A stretch of 41,291 nt of DNA from Azoarcus sp. (GCA_030604735.1 JAUVVG010000033.1:1-41291); one strand, 5' to 3'; positions 17,905-26,726 are shown, counted from the first letter of the stretch. Notes: generated from the letters alone by a model not told the origin. A program made the numbers and translations.

Positions 17905-19485
17905 ATGGCGGCGGTAACCCCCGATCAGTTGCATGATCATCACCACGGCCCGACCGGGCTGATGCGTTGGATCACCACCACCAATCACAAGGACATCGGC
18001 ACGATGTACCTGATTTTCAGCTTCATCATGTTCCTCGCGGGGGGTGTGATGGCGCTGACGATCCGGGCCGAGTTGTTCTCGCCCGGGTTGCAAGTGGTCG
18101 AGCCGGAACTGTTCAACCAATTGACCACGCTGCACGGCCTGGTGATGGTGTTCGGTGCGATCATGCCGGCCTTCGTCGGCTTCGCCAACTGGATGATTCC
18201 ACTGATGATCGGCGCGAGCGACATGGCCTTCGCGCGGATGAACAACTGGAGTTTCTGGCTGCTGCCGCCGGCCGCGATCCTGCTGATCGGTTCCTTCTTC
18301 GTTCCAGGCGGAGCGACCGCCGCCGGCTGGACGCTCTACCCGCCGCTTTCGATCCAGATGGGCATGGGCATGGACATGGCGATCTTCGCGGTCCATATCA
18401 TGGGCATCAGCTCGATCATGGGCGCGATCAACATCGTCGTGACCATCCTCAACATGCGTGCCCCCGGCATGACGATGATGAAGATGCCGCTGTTCTGCTG
18501 GACCTGGCTGATCACCGCCTACCTGCTGATCGCAGTGATGCCGGTGCTGGCCGGTGCGGTCACGATGTTGCTGACCGACCGCCACTTCGGTACCAGCTTC
18601 TTCAACGCCGCCGGCGGCGGGGATCCGGTGCTTTACCAGCACATCTTCTGGTTCTTCGGACACCCCGAGGTCTACATCATGATCCTGCCGGCTTTCGGCA
18701 TCGTGAGCCAGATCATTCCGACCTTCGCCCGCAAGCCGTTGTTCGGCTACGCCTCCATGGTGTATGCGACCTCCTCGATCGCGATCCTGTCTTTCGTGGT
18801 ATGGGCTCACCACATGTTCACCACCGGCATGCCTACCGCCGGACAGCTCTTCTTCATGTATGCCACCTTGTTGATCGCGGTCCCGACCGGGGTCAAGGTA
18901 TTCAACTGGATCGCCACGATGTGGCGTGGGTCGATGACCTTCGAAACCCCCATGCTGTGGGCAACCGGCTTCATCTTCGTGTTCACGATGGGCGGTTTCA
19001 CCGGGCTGATCTGTGCGATCGCGCCGATCGACATTCAGATCCATGACACCTACTACGTGGTGGCGCACTTCCACTATGTCTTGGTGGCCGGCTCCCTGTT
19101 CGCGTTGTTCGCCGGGGCTTATTACTGGTTGCCGAAATGGACCGGTCGGATGCCAGACGAGAAGATCGGCAAGCTGCATTTCTGGTGCTCGCTGATTTTC
19201 TTCAACATCACTTTCTTCCCGATGCACTTCCTGGGGCTGGCCGGCATGCCGCGCCGGGTGCCGGACTACGCGTTGCAGTTCGCCGACTTCAACATGCTCG
19301 CATCGATCGGTGCCTTCGGTTTCGGACTGTCGCAGCTGATCTTCCTGTGGGTTGTGATCAAGGCTGCGCGTGGGCAAGGCGAGAAGGCCACCGCTCGCTC
19401 GTGGGAAGCGGCCGAGGGGCTGGAGTGGACCGTGCCCTCGCCGGCACCGCACCACACCTTCGAAGAAGTGCCGGTGGTGAAGTGA
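17905..19485 (+). CDS. ctaD: Cytochrome c oxidase subunit I
   Basis: This 526-residue catalytic subunit of the proton-pumping aa3-type heme-copper oxidase has 12 transmembrane helices. Ligands visible are low-spin heme a His77 and His390, heme a3 His388, and CuB His253, His302 and His303. The cross-linked Tyr257 in WFFGHPEVYI, with Glu255, indicates an A-type oxidase. The ATG follows a strong AAGGAGG. The minus strand opposite carries a very long spurious open frame caused by codon composition. It is followed immediately by a tiny assembly gene and ctaG. Confidence 0.98.
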   Translation: MAAVTPDQLHDHHHGPTGLMRWITTTNHKDIGTMYLIFSFIMFLAGGVMALTIRAELFSPGLQVVEPELFNQLTTLHGLVMVFGAIMPAFVGFANWMIPLMIGASDMAFARMNNWSFWLLPPAAILLIGSFFVPGGATAAGWTLYPPLSIQMGMGMDMAIFAVHIMGISSIMGAINIVVTILNMRAPGMTMMKMPLFCWTWLITAYLLIAVMPVLAGAVTMLLTDRHFGTSFFNAAGGGDPVLYQHIFWFFGHPEVYIMILPAFGIVSQIIPTFARKPLFGYASMVYATSSIAILSFVVWAHHMFTTGMPTAGQLFFMYATLLIAVPTGVKVFNWIATMWRGSMTFETPMLWATGFIFVFTMGGFTGLICAIAPIDIQIHDTYYVVAHFHYVLVAGSLFALFAGAYYWLPKWTGRMPDEKIGKLHFWCSLIFFNITFFPMHFLGLAGMPRRVPDYALQFADFNMLASIGAFGFGLSQLIFLWVVIKAARGQGEKATARSWEAAEGLEWTVPSPAPHHTFEEVPVVK

Positions 19486-19498
19486 GCGAGGTGCAAGA

Positions 19499-19678
19499 AT
19501 GCTATCAGTGGTCGATGGTATGAACCCGAACCAGGCCGAACCAGGCAAGGTGGCTGCGAATAAGCCGGCGCGTGACCCGCGCCGGGCCCGCAACATCCGT
19601 ACTGGTCTGTGGCTGGCCGCGCTCGCGTTGTTTTTCTTCATGCTGGTGATCTTCAAACACAAGGTGCTGGGCGCATGA
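19499..19678 (+). CDS. Cytochrome oxidase small assembly protein (59 aa)
   Basis: This is a short gene between ctaD and ctaG. A basic N-terminal region (PARDPRRARNIRT) precedes a single transmembrane helix at about 36-53 (TGLWLAALALFFFMLVIF), matching the small membrane proteins that occupy this position in betaproteobacterial oxidase operons. GAGG (19488-19491) supports ATG 19499; an internal ATG at 19520 would give 52 residues. Its TGA overlaps the ctaG ATG, so the two are translationally coupled. The role in oxidase biogenesis is inferred from position. Confidence 0.8.
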   Translation: MLSVVDGMNPNQAEPGKVAANKPARDPRRARNIRTGLWLAALALFFFMLVIFKHKVLGA

Positions 19679-20244
19679 GCGTCGATAGCGAAATCGCCGC
19701 CGAGAATCAGCGGGTCTTGAAGCGTTTGATAGTGGGCGCTGTCGCGATGTTCGGCTTCGGTTTCTTGCTGGTGCCGTTCTACGAGAAAATCTGCGAAGTC
19801 ACGGGCATCAACAACATCTTGCAGCCCAGCAAGGTGACCAATACCCAGGTCGATACCTCACGGACGATTCTGGTCCAGTTCGACGCCAACATTCATCATG
19901 ACCTGCCCTGGACCTTCCGCCCGCTGCAGACCGCGGTCCGGGTCCATCCGGGCGAGCTGACCACGATCGCCTACGAGGTCAGCAACAATCGGCCCGAGGC
20001 GATCACCGGTCAGGCGGTGCCCAGCTATGGGCCACAAGTGGCCGGTCAGCACTTCATGAAGATGGACTGCTTCTGCTTTACCCAGCAGACACTGGCTGCC
20101 GGCGAGAGCCGGACCATGCCGGTCGCGTTCGTGCTGGATCCGGCGCTGCCGGCGGATGTGACCACGATCACCTTGTCCTACACCTTCTTCGAGATCGCAG
20201 GGCGTCGGGCCGAGGCCGGCAGGGCAGGGGGGCATGAGTCCTGA
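19675..20244 (+). CDS. ctaG: Cytochrome c oxidase assembly protein CtaG/Cox11
   Basis: This 189-residue membrane-anchored copper chaperone delivers copper to the CuB site of subunit I. It has one N-terminal transmembrane helix (about 17-35) and a periplasmic immunoglobulin-like domain. The copper-binding Cys132-Phe-Cys134 motif lies in KMDCFCF, and the additional conserved Cys40 follows PFYEKIC. ATG 19675 overlaps the small assembly gene stop; the frame extends upstream without a better start. The following gene overlaps by one base (TGATG). Confidence 0.96.
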   Translation: MSVDSEIAAENQRVLKRLIVGAVAMFGFGFLLVPFYEKICEVTGINNILQPSKVTNTQVDTSRTILVQFDANIHHDLPWTFRPLQTAVRVHPGELTTIAYEVSNNRPEAITGQAVPSYGPQVAGQHFMKMDCFCFTQQTLAAGESRTMPVAFVLDPALPADVTTITLSYTFFEIAGRRAEAGRAGGHES

Positions 20245-20477
20245 TGTCCTCGGAACGCGAGAAGCAGGCCGGGGCAGCGCCCCGTCGCGCCGGTTTCTGG
20301 GCGACGATCAGGGCGGTGTTGTGGGGTTTCCTGGGTATTCGCAAGCGCAGTGGCTATGTCGAGGATGCCACTTCGCTCGACCCCAAGGCGATCATCTTCG
20401 CCGGGGTGTTGGGGGGCGTGTTGTTTGTGCTGGCGATTCTGGCGTTCGTTCGCTTCGTCGTCACAATTTCACAATAA
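20244..20477 (+). CDS. DUF2970 family small membrane protein
   Basis: The product is 77 residues, with a short basic N-terminus, the amphipathic segment FWATIRAVLWGFLGIRKRSGYVED typical of DUF2970, and one C-terminal transmembrane helix (about 48-72). The family has no assigned function and is commonly found between ctaG and ctaE in Betaproteobacteria, so a role in oxidase assembly or stability is likely but unproven. The start overlaps the ctaG stop by one base. Confidence 0.9.
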   Translation: MSSEREKQAGAAPRRAGFWATIRAVLWGFLGIRKRSGYVEDATSLDPKAIIFAGVLGGVLFVLAILAFVRFVVTISQ

Positions 20478-20489
20478 GGGGGTGAGTCA

Positions 20490-21344
20490 ATGAGTCACGC
20501 GCTGGATAAATACTTCATACCTGAACCGTCGAAATATCCGATCTACGGGTCGATCGCCCTCCTGTTGTTCGGTTCGGGCGCGGTGATGTGGCTCAACCGG
20601 GTCGATGGCGGCGCGCTGGTATTCTTCCTCGGCATCGCGCTGCTGATCTACATGATGTTCGGTTGGTTCGGACAGGTGGTGAAGGAGTCCGAGACCGGGC
20701 AGTACAGCAAGCGGGTGGATGTGTCCTTCCGCTGGTCGATGGGTTGGTTCATCTTCTCGGAGGTGATGTTCTTCGCGGCCTTCTTCGGTGCGCTGTTCTA
20801 TGCACGCGTGCTGAGCGTGCCCTGGCTCGCCACCGGCGAGAACTTCGAGTTGCTGTGGCCGCAGTTCACCGACTCCTCCTGGCCGACCGCCGGCCCGCTC
20901 GCCTATGAAGCCTTTACCCCCATGGGCGCATGGGGCATCCCGGCCTTCAACACCTTGTTGCTGCTGACCTCGGGCGCAACCCTGACCTGGGCCCACCATG
21001 CGCTGCTGAAGAATGATCGCGCGACCTTGAAGAAAGGTCTGCTACTGACCATTCTGCTTGGTGTGATCTTTCTCGGCTTCCAGATGTACGAGTATTTCCA
21101 TGCCTATTCGGATCTCAACCTGCGGATGGACTCCGGCATCTATGGATCGACCTTTTATCTACTGACCGGTTTCCACGGGCTGCATGTCACGATAGGCGCA
21201 ATCATGCTCACCGTGATGTACTTCAGGATCAATGCCGGGCATTTCACGCCCAAGAACCATTTCGCGTTCGAGGCCACCGCGTGGTACTGGCACTTCGTCG
21301 ATGTGGTCTGGTTGTTCCTGTTCGTGGTGGTGTATTGGTTATAA
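20490..21344 (+). CDS. ctaE: Cytochrome c oxidase subunit III
   Basis: This 284-residue integral membrane subunit of the aa3 oxidase stabilises subunit I and its proton uptake. About seven transmembrane helices are visible. Family motifs include MFFAAFFGALFYAR, the Glu-containing YEYFHAYSDLN segment, FYLLTGFHGLHVTIG and AFEATAWYWHFVDVVWLFLFVVVYW at the C-terminus. A GGGGGTG Shine-Dalgarno precedes ATG 20490. The gene ends six bases before the convergent DUF2909 gene. Confidence 0.97.
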   Translation: MSHALDKYFIPEPSKYPIYGSIALLLFGSGAVMWLNRVDGGALVFFLGIALLIYMMFGWFGQVVKESETGQYSKRVDVSFRWSMGWFIFSEVMFFAAFFGALFYARVLSVPWLATGENFELLWPQFTDSSWPTAGPLAYEAFTPMGAWGIPAFNTLLLLTSGATLTWAHHALLKNDRATLKKGLLLTILLGVIFLGFQMYEYFHAYSDLNLRMDSGIYGSTFYLLTGFHGLHVTIGAIMLTVMYFRINAGHFTPKNHFAFEATAWYWHFVDVVWLFLFVVVYWL

Positions 21345-21350
21345 ACGGGT

Positions 21351-21545
21351 TCAAAGGCGGCTGGTGATCAGGCCGGTCGCGAACCCGAGCATCAGCAACA
21401 GAAACAGGCCGATCGATAGTCCGACCCGCAAGGCGAGGGCTTTCATGGTGCGGTCCCCGGTACCCTTGTCGCGTATCAGGAAGAGCAGGGCCGATCCTAG
21501 GCTGGTCAGGATCAGGATCAGGAACAGAACGACGATGATTCGCAT
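21351..21545 (-). CDS. Twin transmembrane protein, DUF2909 family
   Basis: The 64-residue product consists of two hydrophobic helices (about 3-24 and 36-60) joined by a basic loop (IRDKGTGDRTMKALALR), the DUF2909 architecture. It is encoded on the opposite strand inside the oxidase operon, directly after ctaE, as in other Betaproteobacteria. An AGGA-like Shine-Dalgarno (minus strand, about 21551-21555) precedes the ATG. The function is unknown; its position suggests a link to oxidase biogenesis. Confidence 0.88.
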   Translation of the reverse strand: MRIIVVLFLILILTSLGSALLFLIRDKGTGDRTMKALALRVGLSIGLFLLLMLGFATGLITSRL

Positions 21546-21659
21546 GGAAGGTGTCCTCGGGGTGGCGTGGATTTATAGGTTTTTTGGGAACGTATCGAGC
21601 TTGGCAGCTATTCTGGCGCGAAAAAACAGATTTGTGGCAGTCGAGTCGGTGCCCGCCGA

Positions 21660-22361
21660 ATGATGGAAAGGCGACTCCACCCGGTGCCGGTGCTCGCCGG
21701 GATTGCCTTGCTGGTGGTGACCGTGATGTTGGGTAACTGGCAGATGCGACGTGCCGCCGAGAAGGCGGACATCCAGATCAAGCTGGAAGCCGGCGCCGCG
21801 GCTGCACCGGTCGATGCCGGCGGACATCTGGAAGTGGCCGAATGGACCAAGGTGTCGCTGGCCGGTCGTTGGGCGGTCGATCGCACTATTTATCTGGACA
21901 ATCGCGTCCATCAAGGCAGGCCGGGTTTTCAGGTGCTGACGCCGCTAGCGCTGGCAGGTGGCGAAGGCTGGGTGCTGGTCAACCGCGGCTGGATCGCGTC
22001 CGGGGCCGATCGTCAGGCTTTGCCGTCGGTACCGGCTGACGAGGTCGAAGTACAGATCGTGGGGCAGGTCCGTCACCCGGAAGCCTCACCCTTCACGCTG
22101 GCTGCGCAGGCCGGACAGGGTAGGCTGTGGCAATACCTCGACCTCGCGGCCTATCGTGAATGGTCCGGTCTGCCGGTGCGTGACTGGGTGGTGCAGCAAG
22201 CCTCTCATGCCGAAGACGGACTGGTGAGGGACTGGCCCAGGCCGGATGCCGGTATGGACAGGCACAAGGCTTATGCATTGCAGTGGTATTCGTTTGCCGG
22301 TCTGTCGCTGGTGCTGACCGGTTTTTATGTCTTCAGGAGCTTCAGGTCGTATGCAACGTAG
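21660..22361 (+). CDS. SURF1 family oxidase assembly protein
   Basis: This 233-residue protein assists heme a insertion into subunit I. It has two terminal transmembrane helices (about 11-26 and 212-228) flanking a periplasmic domain, the SURF1 topology. The conserved GNWQMRRAAEK block follows the first helix, with NRGW and YALQWYSFAGLSL toward the end. ATG 21660 is followed by a second ATG; the Shine-Dalgarno is weak. The final codons overlap the next gene. The 114-base spacer after DUF2909 may hold a separate promoter. Confidence 0.93.
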   Translation: MMERRLHPVPVLAGIALLVVTVMLGNWQMRRAAEKADIQIKLEAGAAAAPVDAGGHLEVAEWTKVSLAGRWAVDRTIYLDNRVHQGRPGFQVLTPLALAGGEGWVLVNRGWIASGADRQALPSVPADEVEVQIVGQVRHPEASPFTLAAQAGQGRLWQYLDLAAYREWSGLPVRDWVVQQASHAEDGLVRDWPRPDAGMDRHKAYALQWYSFAGLSLVLTGFYVFRSFRSYAT

Positions 22362-22911
22362 CGCCAAACTCACGCTCGCTGCGATCATCGCCGTATGCAC
22401 GCTGCCGGTGATCGCGTCCTACACCACCTTTTACTTTTGGCAGCCGGAAGATAGCGTCAATTACGGCGAGTTGATCCCGCCGACGCCGTTGCCCGAGGCG
22501 ACGCTCGCAGCGCCGGCCGGACAAGCCGCGCTTGAGCGTGACGCGATGAACGGACGCTGGACCCTGGTCTATGCCGGTCCGGCCAGTTGCGACGAGACCT
22601 GCCAGCAGGCCTTGTATGCGACCCGGCAGACCCGCCTGGCGCAGGGCAAGGAAATGGACCGGGTCAGCCGTTTGTGGCTGGTGACCGACAACGGCACGCC
22701 GTCGGCCGAACTGCTTGCGACCCACCGCGAGCTTCGCGTCGCCCATGCTGATCCGGCCTGGCTCGCGCGCCTGCCCGGGTCGGAGCAGGGCACCCATTTC
22801 TACCTGGTCGACCCGCTCGGTAATGTGATGATGCGCTTTCCCCAGCAGCCCGAGATCAAGTTGGTGATCAAGGACCTGCAGCGCCTGCTCAAGTATTCGC
22901 AGCTGGGGTGA
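22351..22911 (+). CDS. SCO1-like thioredoxin-fold membrane protein with CxxxC
   Basis: The 186-residue product has an N-terminal transmembrane anchor (about 6-28) and a periplasmic thioredoxin-like domain. Cys80-x3-Cys84 (ASCDETC) and His149 (GTHFYLVDPLG) correspond to the copper-binding Cys/Cys/His set of SCO proteins, though overall similarity is low. It is a second SCO-like protein in addition to the canonical one at 24850 and is typical between SURF1 and ctaA in Betaproteobacteria. It probably handles copper or thiol redox for CuA. It overlaps SURF1 by 11 bases; ctaA follows after one to four bases. Confidence 0.82.
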   Translation: MQRSAKLTLAAIIAVCTLPVIASYTTFYFWQPEDSVNYGELIPPTPLPEATLAAPAGQAALERDAMNGRWTLVYAGPASCDETCQQALYATRQTRLAQGKEMDRVSRLWLVTDNGTPSAELLATHRELRVAHADPAWLARLPGSEQGTHFYLVDPLGNVMMRFPQQPEIKLVIKDLQRLLKYSQLG

Positions 22912-22915
22912 CATG

Positions 22916-23953
22916 ATGAAAGCCTATCGTCGTCTGATCGTTCTGTCGTTGATCCTGACCACGATGGTGGTGGTGTTCGGGGCCTATGTACGTCTCGCCG
23001 ATGCCGGATTGGGCTGTCCCGACTGGCCCGGATGCTACGGCAAACTGACGCCCACTCTGGCCGCCGAGCAGATTCGCGAAGCCTACTCAGCCGACCCCCA
23101 TGGTCCGGTCAGCATGCCCAAGGCGTGGAAGGAGATGATCCACCGCTATCTGGCCTCGACGCTGGGTCTGCTGATCATCGCGATCGCAGTGATCGCCTGG
23201 CGCAAGCGGGCCGAGCACGGGGCGGCCCCGGTAGCCGCCACCGCATTGGTCGGCGTGGTGATCTTCCAGGGGATGCTCGGCATGTGGACGGTGACGCTGT
23301 TGCTCAAGCCGGCCATCGTCACCGCGCATCTGCTGGGCGGGATGACGGTGCTCGGTCTGCTCGCCTGGCTCGCGTTAAGAGCCTATCGTGTCCCACGCAG
23401 CGAGGTGTCGCCGATGGTGCAGGTCCTGTCGTGGCTGGCGTTCGTCTTGCTGGTGATGCAGATCACTCTCGGGGGCTGGGTCAGCACCAATTATGCCGCG
23501 CTGGCCTGTACCGACTTCCCGACCTGCCACGGCAGCTGGTGGCCGAACGCGGACTATGCCAACGCCTTTCACGTGATCCGTGAACTCGGCATGACGCCCG
23601 AGGGCGAGCTGTTGTCGCACGAAGCGCTGACCGCGATCCATTGGATGCACCGTATCGGCGCGGTGGTCGCCGGCGGGGCCTTGTTCGGCTTGGCGTGGTT
23701 GCTGTCGCGGCGCCAGGCGACCCAGCGCATCGGTCTCGCGTTGCTGGCGGCCGTGGTGTTGCAGGTGCTGATCGGCGTCGCCAACGTGGTGTTCAGCCTG
23801 CCACTGTGGTTGGCCGCCGCGCACAACGCCGGTGCGGCCCTGCTGGTGCTGGTCATGGTGTGCATAACATATCGGCTGAACGGGGCGCCTCGCCCGGTGA
23901 CAACCGTCAGGAGAGACAATGAGCGCGCAGAACACACGAACTCTTACGCTTGA
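22916..23953 (+). CDS. ctaA: Heme A synthase (CtaA/COX15)
   Basis: This polytopic enzyme of about 345 residues oxidises the C8 methyl of heme O to the formyl group of heme A. Eight hydrophobic segments in two four-helix halves are visible. Conserved features are [21 protein letters not shown] in the first half with the disulfide-type Cys pair, HRYLAS and HLLGG histidines, then CTDFPTCHG and HWMHRIGA in the second half. ATG 22913 and ATG 22916 are adjacent; either may be used. The 3' end overlaps ctaB by 35 bases. Confidence 0.95.
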   Translation: MKAYRRLIVLSLILTTMVVVFGAYVRLADAGLGCPDWPGCYGKLTPTLAAEQIREAYSADPHGPVSMPKAWKEMIHRYLASTLGLLIIAIAVIAWRKRAEHGAAPVAATALVGVVIFQGMLGMWTVTLLLKPAIVTAHLLGGMTVLGLLAWLALRAYRVPRSEVSPMVQVLSWLAFVLLVMQITLGGWVSTNYAALACTDFPTCHGSWWPNADYANAFHVIRELGMTPEGELLSHEALTAIHWMHRIGAVVAGGALFGLAWLLSRRQATQRIGLALLAAVVLQVLIGVANVVFSLPLWLAAAHNAGAALLVLVMVCITYRLNGAPRPVTTVRRDNERAEHTNSYA

Positions 23954-24833
23954 TCGCGCCGCCGCCGGGCGGCGCTTGCATGCCTTCTACGTATTGACCA
24001 AGCCGAGGGTCAATACCCTGATCGTCTTCTGCGCGATCATTGGCATGTTCCTGGCGGTGCCGGGCGGCTTGCCCGACCCGGCGGTGGTGCTCGCCGCGAC
24101 GGTCGGCATCGCCTTCGTCGCTGGTGCGGCCGCGGCGATGAACTGTCTGATCGAAAGCGGTATCGATGCCCACATGGCCCGCACCCGCGGCCGGCCCCTG
24201 CCGCGCGGCGAACTCAATCCGGTCGAAACCCTGGGTTTTGCCGCCATCCTCGGCGGGGCCGGGCTGTTGATCCTGCATCAACTGGTGAATCCGCTGACGA
24301 TGTGGCTGACCTTCGCTACCTTTGTCGGCTATGCGGTTGTCTACACCATCCTGCTCAAGCCCCGCACTCCGCAGAACATCGTCATCGGTGGCGCCTCCGG
24401 GGCGATGCCGCCGGTGCTTGGCTGGGCGGCGGTGACCGGCGAGGTCAGCGCCGACGCGCTGCTGCTGTTCCTGATCATCTTCGCCTGGACCCCACCGCAT
24501 TTCTGGGCGCTGGCGTTGTACCGCACCGAGGATTACGCCCGCGCCGGGCTGCCCATGCTGCCGGTGACCCATGGCGCCGAGTACACCCGTCTTTCGGTGT
24601 TGCTCTATACCTTCATCCTGTTCGGGGTGACTTTGCTGCCTTTCGCCACCCGGATGAGCGGGTGGATCTACCTCGCCGCCGCGGTCGCACTCGGCGTGAG
24701 CTTTCTGCGCTACGCCTGGCGCCTCTATGTCGATTACAGCGACGCCCTGGCGCGCAAGACCTTCCGTTTCTCGATTCTGTATCTGTTCTTGCTCTTTGCC
24801 GCGCTTCTGACCGATCATTACATCCGGTTCTGA
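23919..24833 (+). CDS. ctaB: Protoheme IX farnesyltransferase (heme O synthase)
   Basis: This 304-residue UbiA-family prenyltransferase attaches farnesyl to protoheme to make heme O, the substrate of CtaA. Family signatures are [10 protein letters not shown], the first Asp-rich-equivalent region [22 protein letters not shown] (about 68-90), and [15 protein letters not shown]. About nine membrane helices are evident. An AGGAGA Shine-Dalgarno before ATG 23919 lies within the ctaA coding region, explaining the long overlap. Confidence 0.97.
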   Translation: MSAQNTRTLTLDRAAAGRRLHAFYVLTKPRVNTLIVFCAIIGMFLAVPGGLPDPAVVLAATVGIAFVAGAAAAMNCLIESGIDAHMARTRGRPLPRGELNPVETLGFAAILGGAGLLILHQLVNPLTMWLTFATFVGYAVVYTILLKPRTPQNIVIGGASGAMPPVLGWAAVTGEVSADALLLFLIIFAWTPPHFWALALYRTEDYARAGLPMLPVTHGAEYTRLSVLLYTFILFGVTLLPFATRMSGWIYLAAAVALGVSFLRYAWRLYVDYSDALARKTFRFSILYLFLLFAALLTDHYIRF

Positions 24834-24849
24834 CTGCAAAGATGGTTTG

Positions 24850-25440
24850 ATGCGAATTTACTCCCTGGCGGTGGCCGCGCTGATTGCGCTGGCCACCGCG
24901 GCCTGTTCCGGCCCCCCCGCCCCGAGTTTCCAGAGCACCGACATCACCGGTGCCAACTACGGCAACGCCCTCTCACTCACCGACCACCACGGGCAGCGAC
25001 GCACGCTCGACGATTTCAAGGGCAAGGTGGTGACGCTGTTCTTCGGCTTCACCCAGTGTCCCGACGTGTGTCCGACCAGCATGATGACGATGAGCGAGGT
25101 CATGGCGGCGCTCGGCCCGGATGCGGACCGGGTGCAGGTGTTGTTCGTGACGGTGGACCCGGAGCGCGACACCGAGGAGTTGCTCGCCAACTACGTGCCG
25201 GTATTCGACCCGCGCTTTCTGGGCCTATACGGCAGCCTCGAGGAAACCGCCGAGGTGGCGAAGGACTTCCGCATCTTCTATCGCAAGAGCGGCGATACCA
25301 GCGGCATGAACTACACGGTAGACCATTCGGCGGGCACCTACATCTTCGACCCGCAAGGTCGCCTGCGACTTTACGTGCGCCATGGCGAGTCCTCCGAACT
25401 GATCGCAGCCGACATCAAACAGTTGCTGGCCGGGAAGTAA
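24850..25440 (+). CDS. SCO1/SenC family copper chaperone lipoprotein
   Basis: This 196-residue protein inserts copper into the CuA site of subunit II. It has a lipoprotein signal peptide (lipobox LATAAC, Cys19) and a thioredoxin fold with the copper ligands Cys70-x3-Cys74 (CPDVCP) and His159 (VDHSAGTYIFD). ATG 24850 is preferred over a TTG three bases upstream. It is the last gene of the oxidase operon and converges on rpoH with only 10 bases between stops, leaving no room for a separate terminator. Confidence 0.95.
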   Translation: MRIYSLAVAALIALATAACSGPPAPSFQSTDITGANYGNALSLTDHHGQRRTLDDFKGKVVTLFFGFTQCPDVCPTSMMTMSEVMAALGPDADRVQVLFVTVDPERDTEELLANYVPVFDPRFLGLYGSLEETAEVAKDFRIFYRKSGDTSGMNYTVDHSAGTYIFDPQGRLRLYVRHGESSELIAADIKQLLAGK

Positions 25441-25450
25441 GCACGCCGCA

Positions 25451-26302
25451 TTACGCCGCAGCGAGCAACCCGCGCATTTTCTGCATGGCCTTGGCCTCGA
25501 TCTGGCGAATGCGCTCGGCCGACACGCCGTATTCGGCGGCGAGTTCGTGCAGGGTCGGGCCGCTGTCCTCGGTCAGCCAGCGGCGGCTGACGATGGCGCG
25601 GCTGCGCTCGTCCAGGCTGGCCAGCGCACTATGCAGCCCTTCATCGGCCAGGCGGGCGTTCTCGGCCTGCTCCAGCACCACCGACGGCTCGGCGTTCGGG
25701 TCGGGCAGGTAGGCGATCGGGGCGAAGCGGTCGTCCTCGTCATCGTTGCCACCGTCCAGCGGCATGTCACGGCCGGTCAGGCGGGTTTCCATCTCGACCA
25801 CTTCCTCCGGCTTTACGCCAAGCTGCTCGGCCATAGCCTGCACTTCGTCCTTGTTCAGCGTACCGGTGTCGGTCTTCATGCTGCGCAGGTTGAAGAACAG
25901 CTTGCGCTGGGCCTTGGTGGTTGCGATCTTGACCAGGCGCCAGTTGCGGATGACGTACTCGTGGATTTCGGCCTTGATCCAGTGGATCGCGAACGACACC
26001 AGCCGCACCCCGCGCTTGGGGTCGAAGCGCTTGACCGCCTTCATCAGTCCGATGTTGCCTTCCTGTATCAGGTCGGCATGGGGCAGCCCGTAACCCAGAT
26101 AACCGCGCGCGATCGCGACCACCACCCGCAGGTGCGACATCACGAGCTGGCGCGCAGCATCCACGTCGCCCTGCTCCTGCAGGCGCGTGGCCAAGTCGTG
26201 CTCCTCCCGCTCGGTGAGCAGCGGAATCCGATTGACCGACTGTATGTACTGATCGATGCTGCCGGTGGCACTCAACACCGGCATGGGCAGAGCGTGACTC
26301 AT
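25451..26302 (-). CDS. rpoH: RNA polymerase sigma-32 factor (heat shock)
   Basis: The 283-residue sigma factor directs transcription of heat-shock genes. Region 2 includes [14 protein letters not shown] (77-90, core binding) and the [21 protein letters not shown] segment (-10 recognition). The RpoH box QRKLFFNLR (132-140) identifies sigma-32 specifically, and the region 4.2 helix-turn-helix lies at about 249-277. A GGAGGG Shine-Dalgarno precedes the ATG. A perfect CIRCE operator overlaps the predicted promoter 27 bases upstream, so HrcA repression in addition to the usual protein-level control is expected. Confidence 0.98.
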   Translation of the reverse strand: MSHALPMPVLSATGSIDQYIQSVNRIPLLTEREEHDLATRLQEQGDVDAARQLVMSHLRVVVAIARGYLGYGLPHADLIQEGNIGLMKAVKRFDPKRGVRLVSFAIHWIKAEIHEYVIRNWRLVKIATTKAQRKLFFNLRSMKTDTGTLNKDEVQAMAEQLGVKPEEVVEMETRLTGRDMPLDGGNDDEDDRFAPIAYLPDPNAEPSVVLEQAENARLADEGLHSALASLDERSRAIVSRRWLTEDSGPTLHELAAEYGVSAERIRQIEAKAMQKMRGLLAAA

Positions 26303-26328
26303 GTTTCAATCCCTCCTTAATACCTATT

Positions 26329-26355
26329 TTAGCACTCGCAGCTTGAGAGTGCTAA
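26329..26355. promoter_or_regulatory. CIRCE operator (HrcA site) of rpoH
   Basis: TTAGCACTC (26329-26337), nine bases, and GAGTGCTAA (26347-26355) are a perfect CIRCE element, the binding site of the heat-shock repressor HrcA. In the rpoH direction the -35-like TTAGCA (26350-26355) lies in its first arm and a TAAAAT -10 (26326-26331) starts at the edge of its second arm with 18-base spacing. Bound HrcA would cover the promoter. Confidence 0.95.
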
Positions 26356-26399
26356 GGCGGGAAACGGTTCCGTCGCCCCGTCGAGCAAGTTCACAATTG

Positions 26400-26509
26400 G
26401 TCCGTGTCCGGCGGACCTCTCCCCGGGCTACAGAACCGCACAGAATCGCCAGCCGGATGTCGGGCTGGGATTGCAGCCGTTGGGTGAGCGGGTCGGTGGC
26501 AATCGTCAT
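26400..26509 (-). pseudogene. Fragment of a MNT-like nucleotidyltransferase
   Basis: The minus-strand frame from ATG 26509 reads like the N-terminus of minimal nucleotidyltransferases: a short lead, then LAILCGSVARGE with the GSxARGE nucleotide-binding motif. The following aspartate pair (DSDID in intact members) is not found; RTNCELA is in its place. The frame runs into the rpoH regulatory region and stops after about 60 residues, against 95-110 or more in intact proteins. It is interpreted as a decayed antitoxin/nucleotidyltransferase of the HEPN-MNT type. Confidence 0.5.
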
Positions 26510-26559
26510 GACCTGAGTATAGGTGAGGGCAGCGCATGAGAGATGGATCCAGCCATCGC

Positions 26560-26726
26560 TTCAGGGCCGATTTTCATGGTGGCAGCTACGGACTCAGCCA
26601 CGGGATGCAGACGGCCGCTGTGCTGATCGCCGCTACCGCGATCGAACGCGGGCTTGCCCTTATAACGGTCAACGACCGTCACTACCGCATGTGACCGGTC
26701 TCGAGCTGAAAGTGTTTCGTTCCTGA
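26560..26726 (+). pseudogene. Remnant of a VapC/PIN-domain toxin with frameshift
   Basis: The plus-strand frame gives YGLSHGMQTAAVLIAATAIE (from about 26584), then RGLALITVNDRHYRM, and meets TGA at 26692. This is the C-terminal half of a PIN-domain RNase, with the [ADA]LIAATA and TxNxRH motifs. Continuing in the next frame from GTG 26691 gives VTGLELKVFRS and a stop at 26724, the expected PIN tail, so one base (a G in ATG-GTG) appears lost. The N-terminal half, including the first catalytic Asp, is not recognisable. Confidence 0.65.

Noticed and set aside
17857-19662. A 601-codon open frame on the minus strand opposite ctaD
   Set aside because: It is His/Arg/Gly/Glu-rich, has no family likeness or Shine-Dalgarno, and mirrors the membrane-protein codon composition of ctaD, which is unambiguous.
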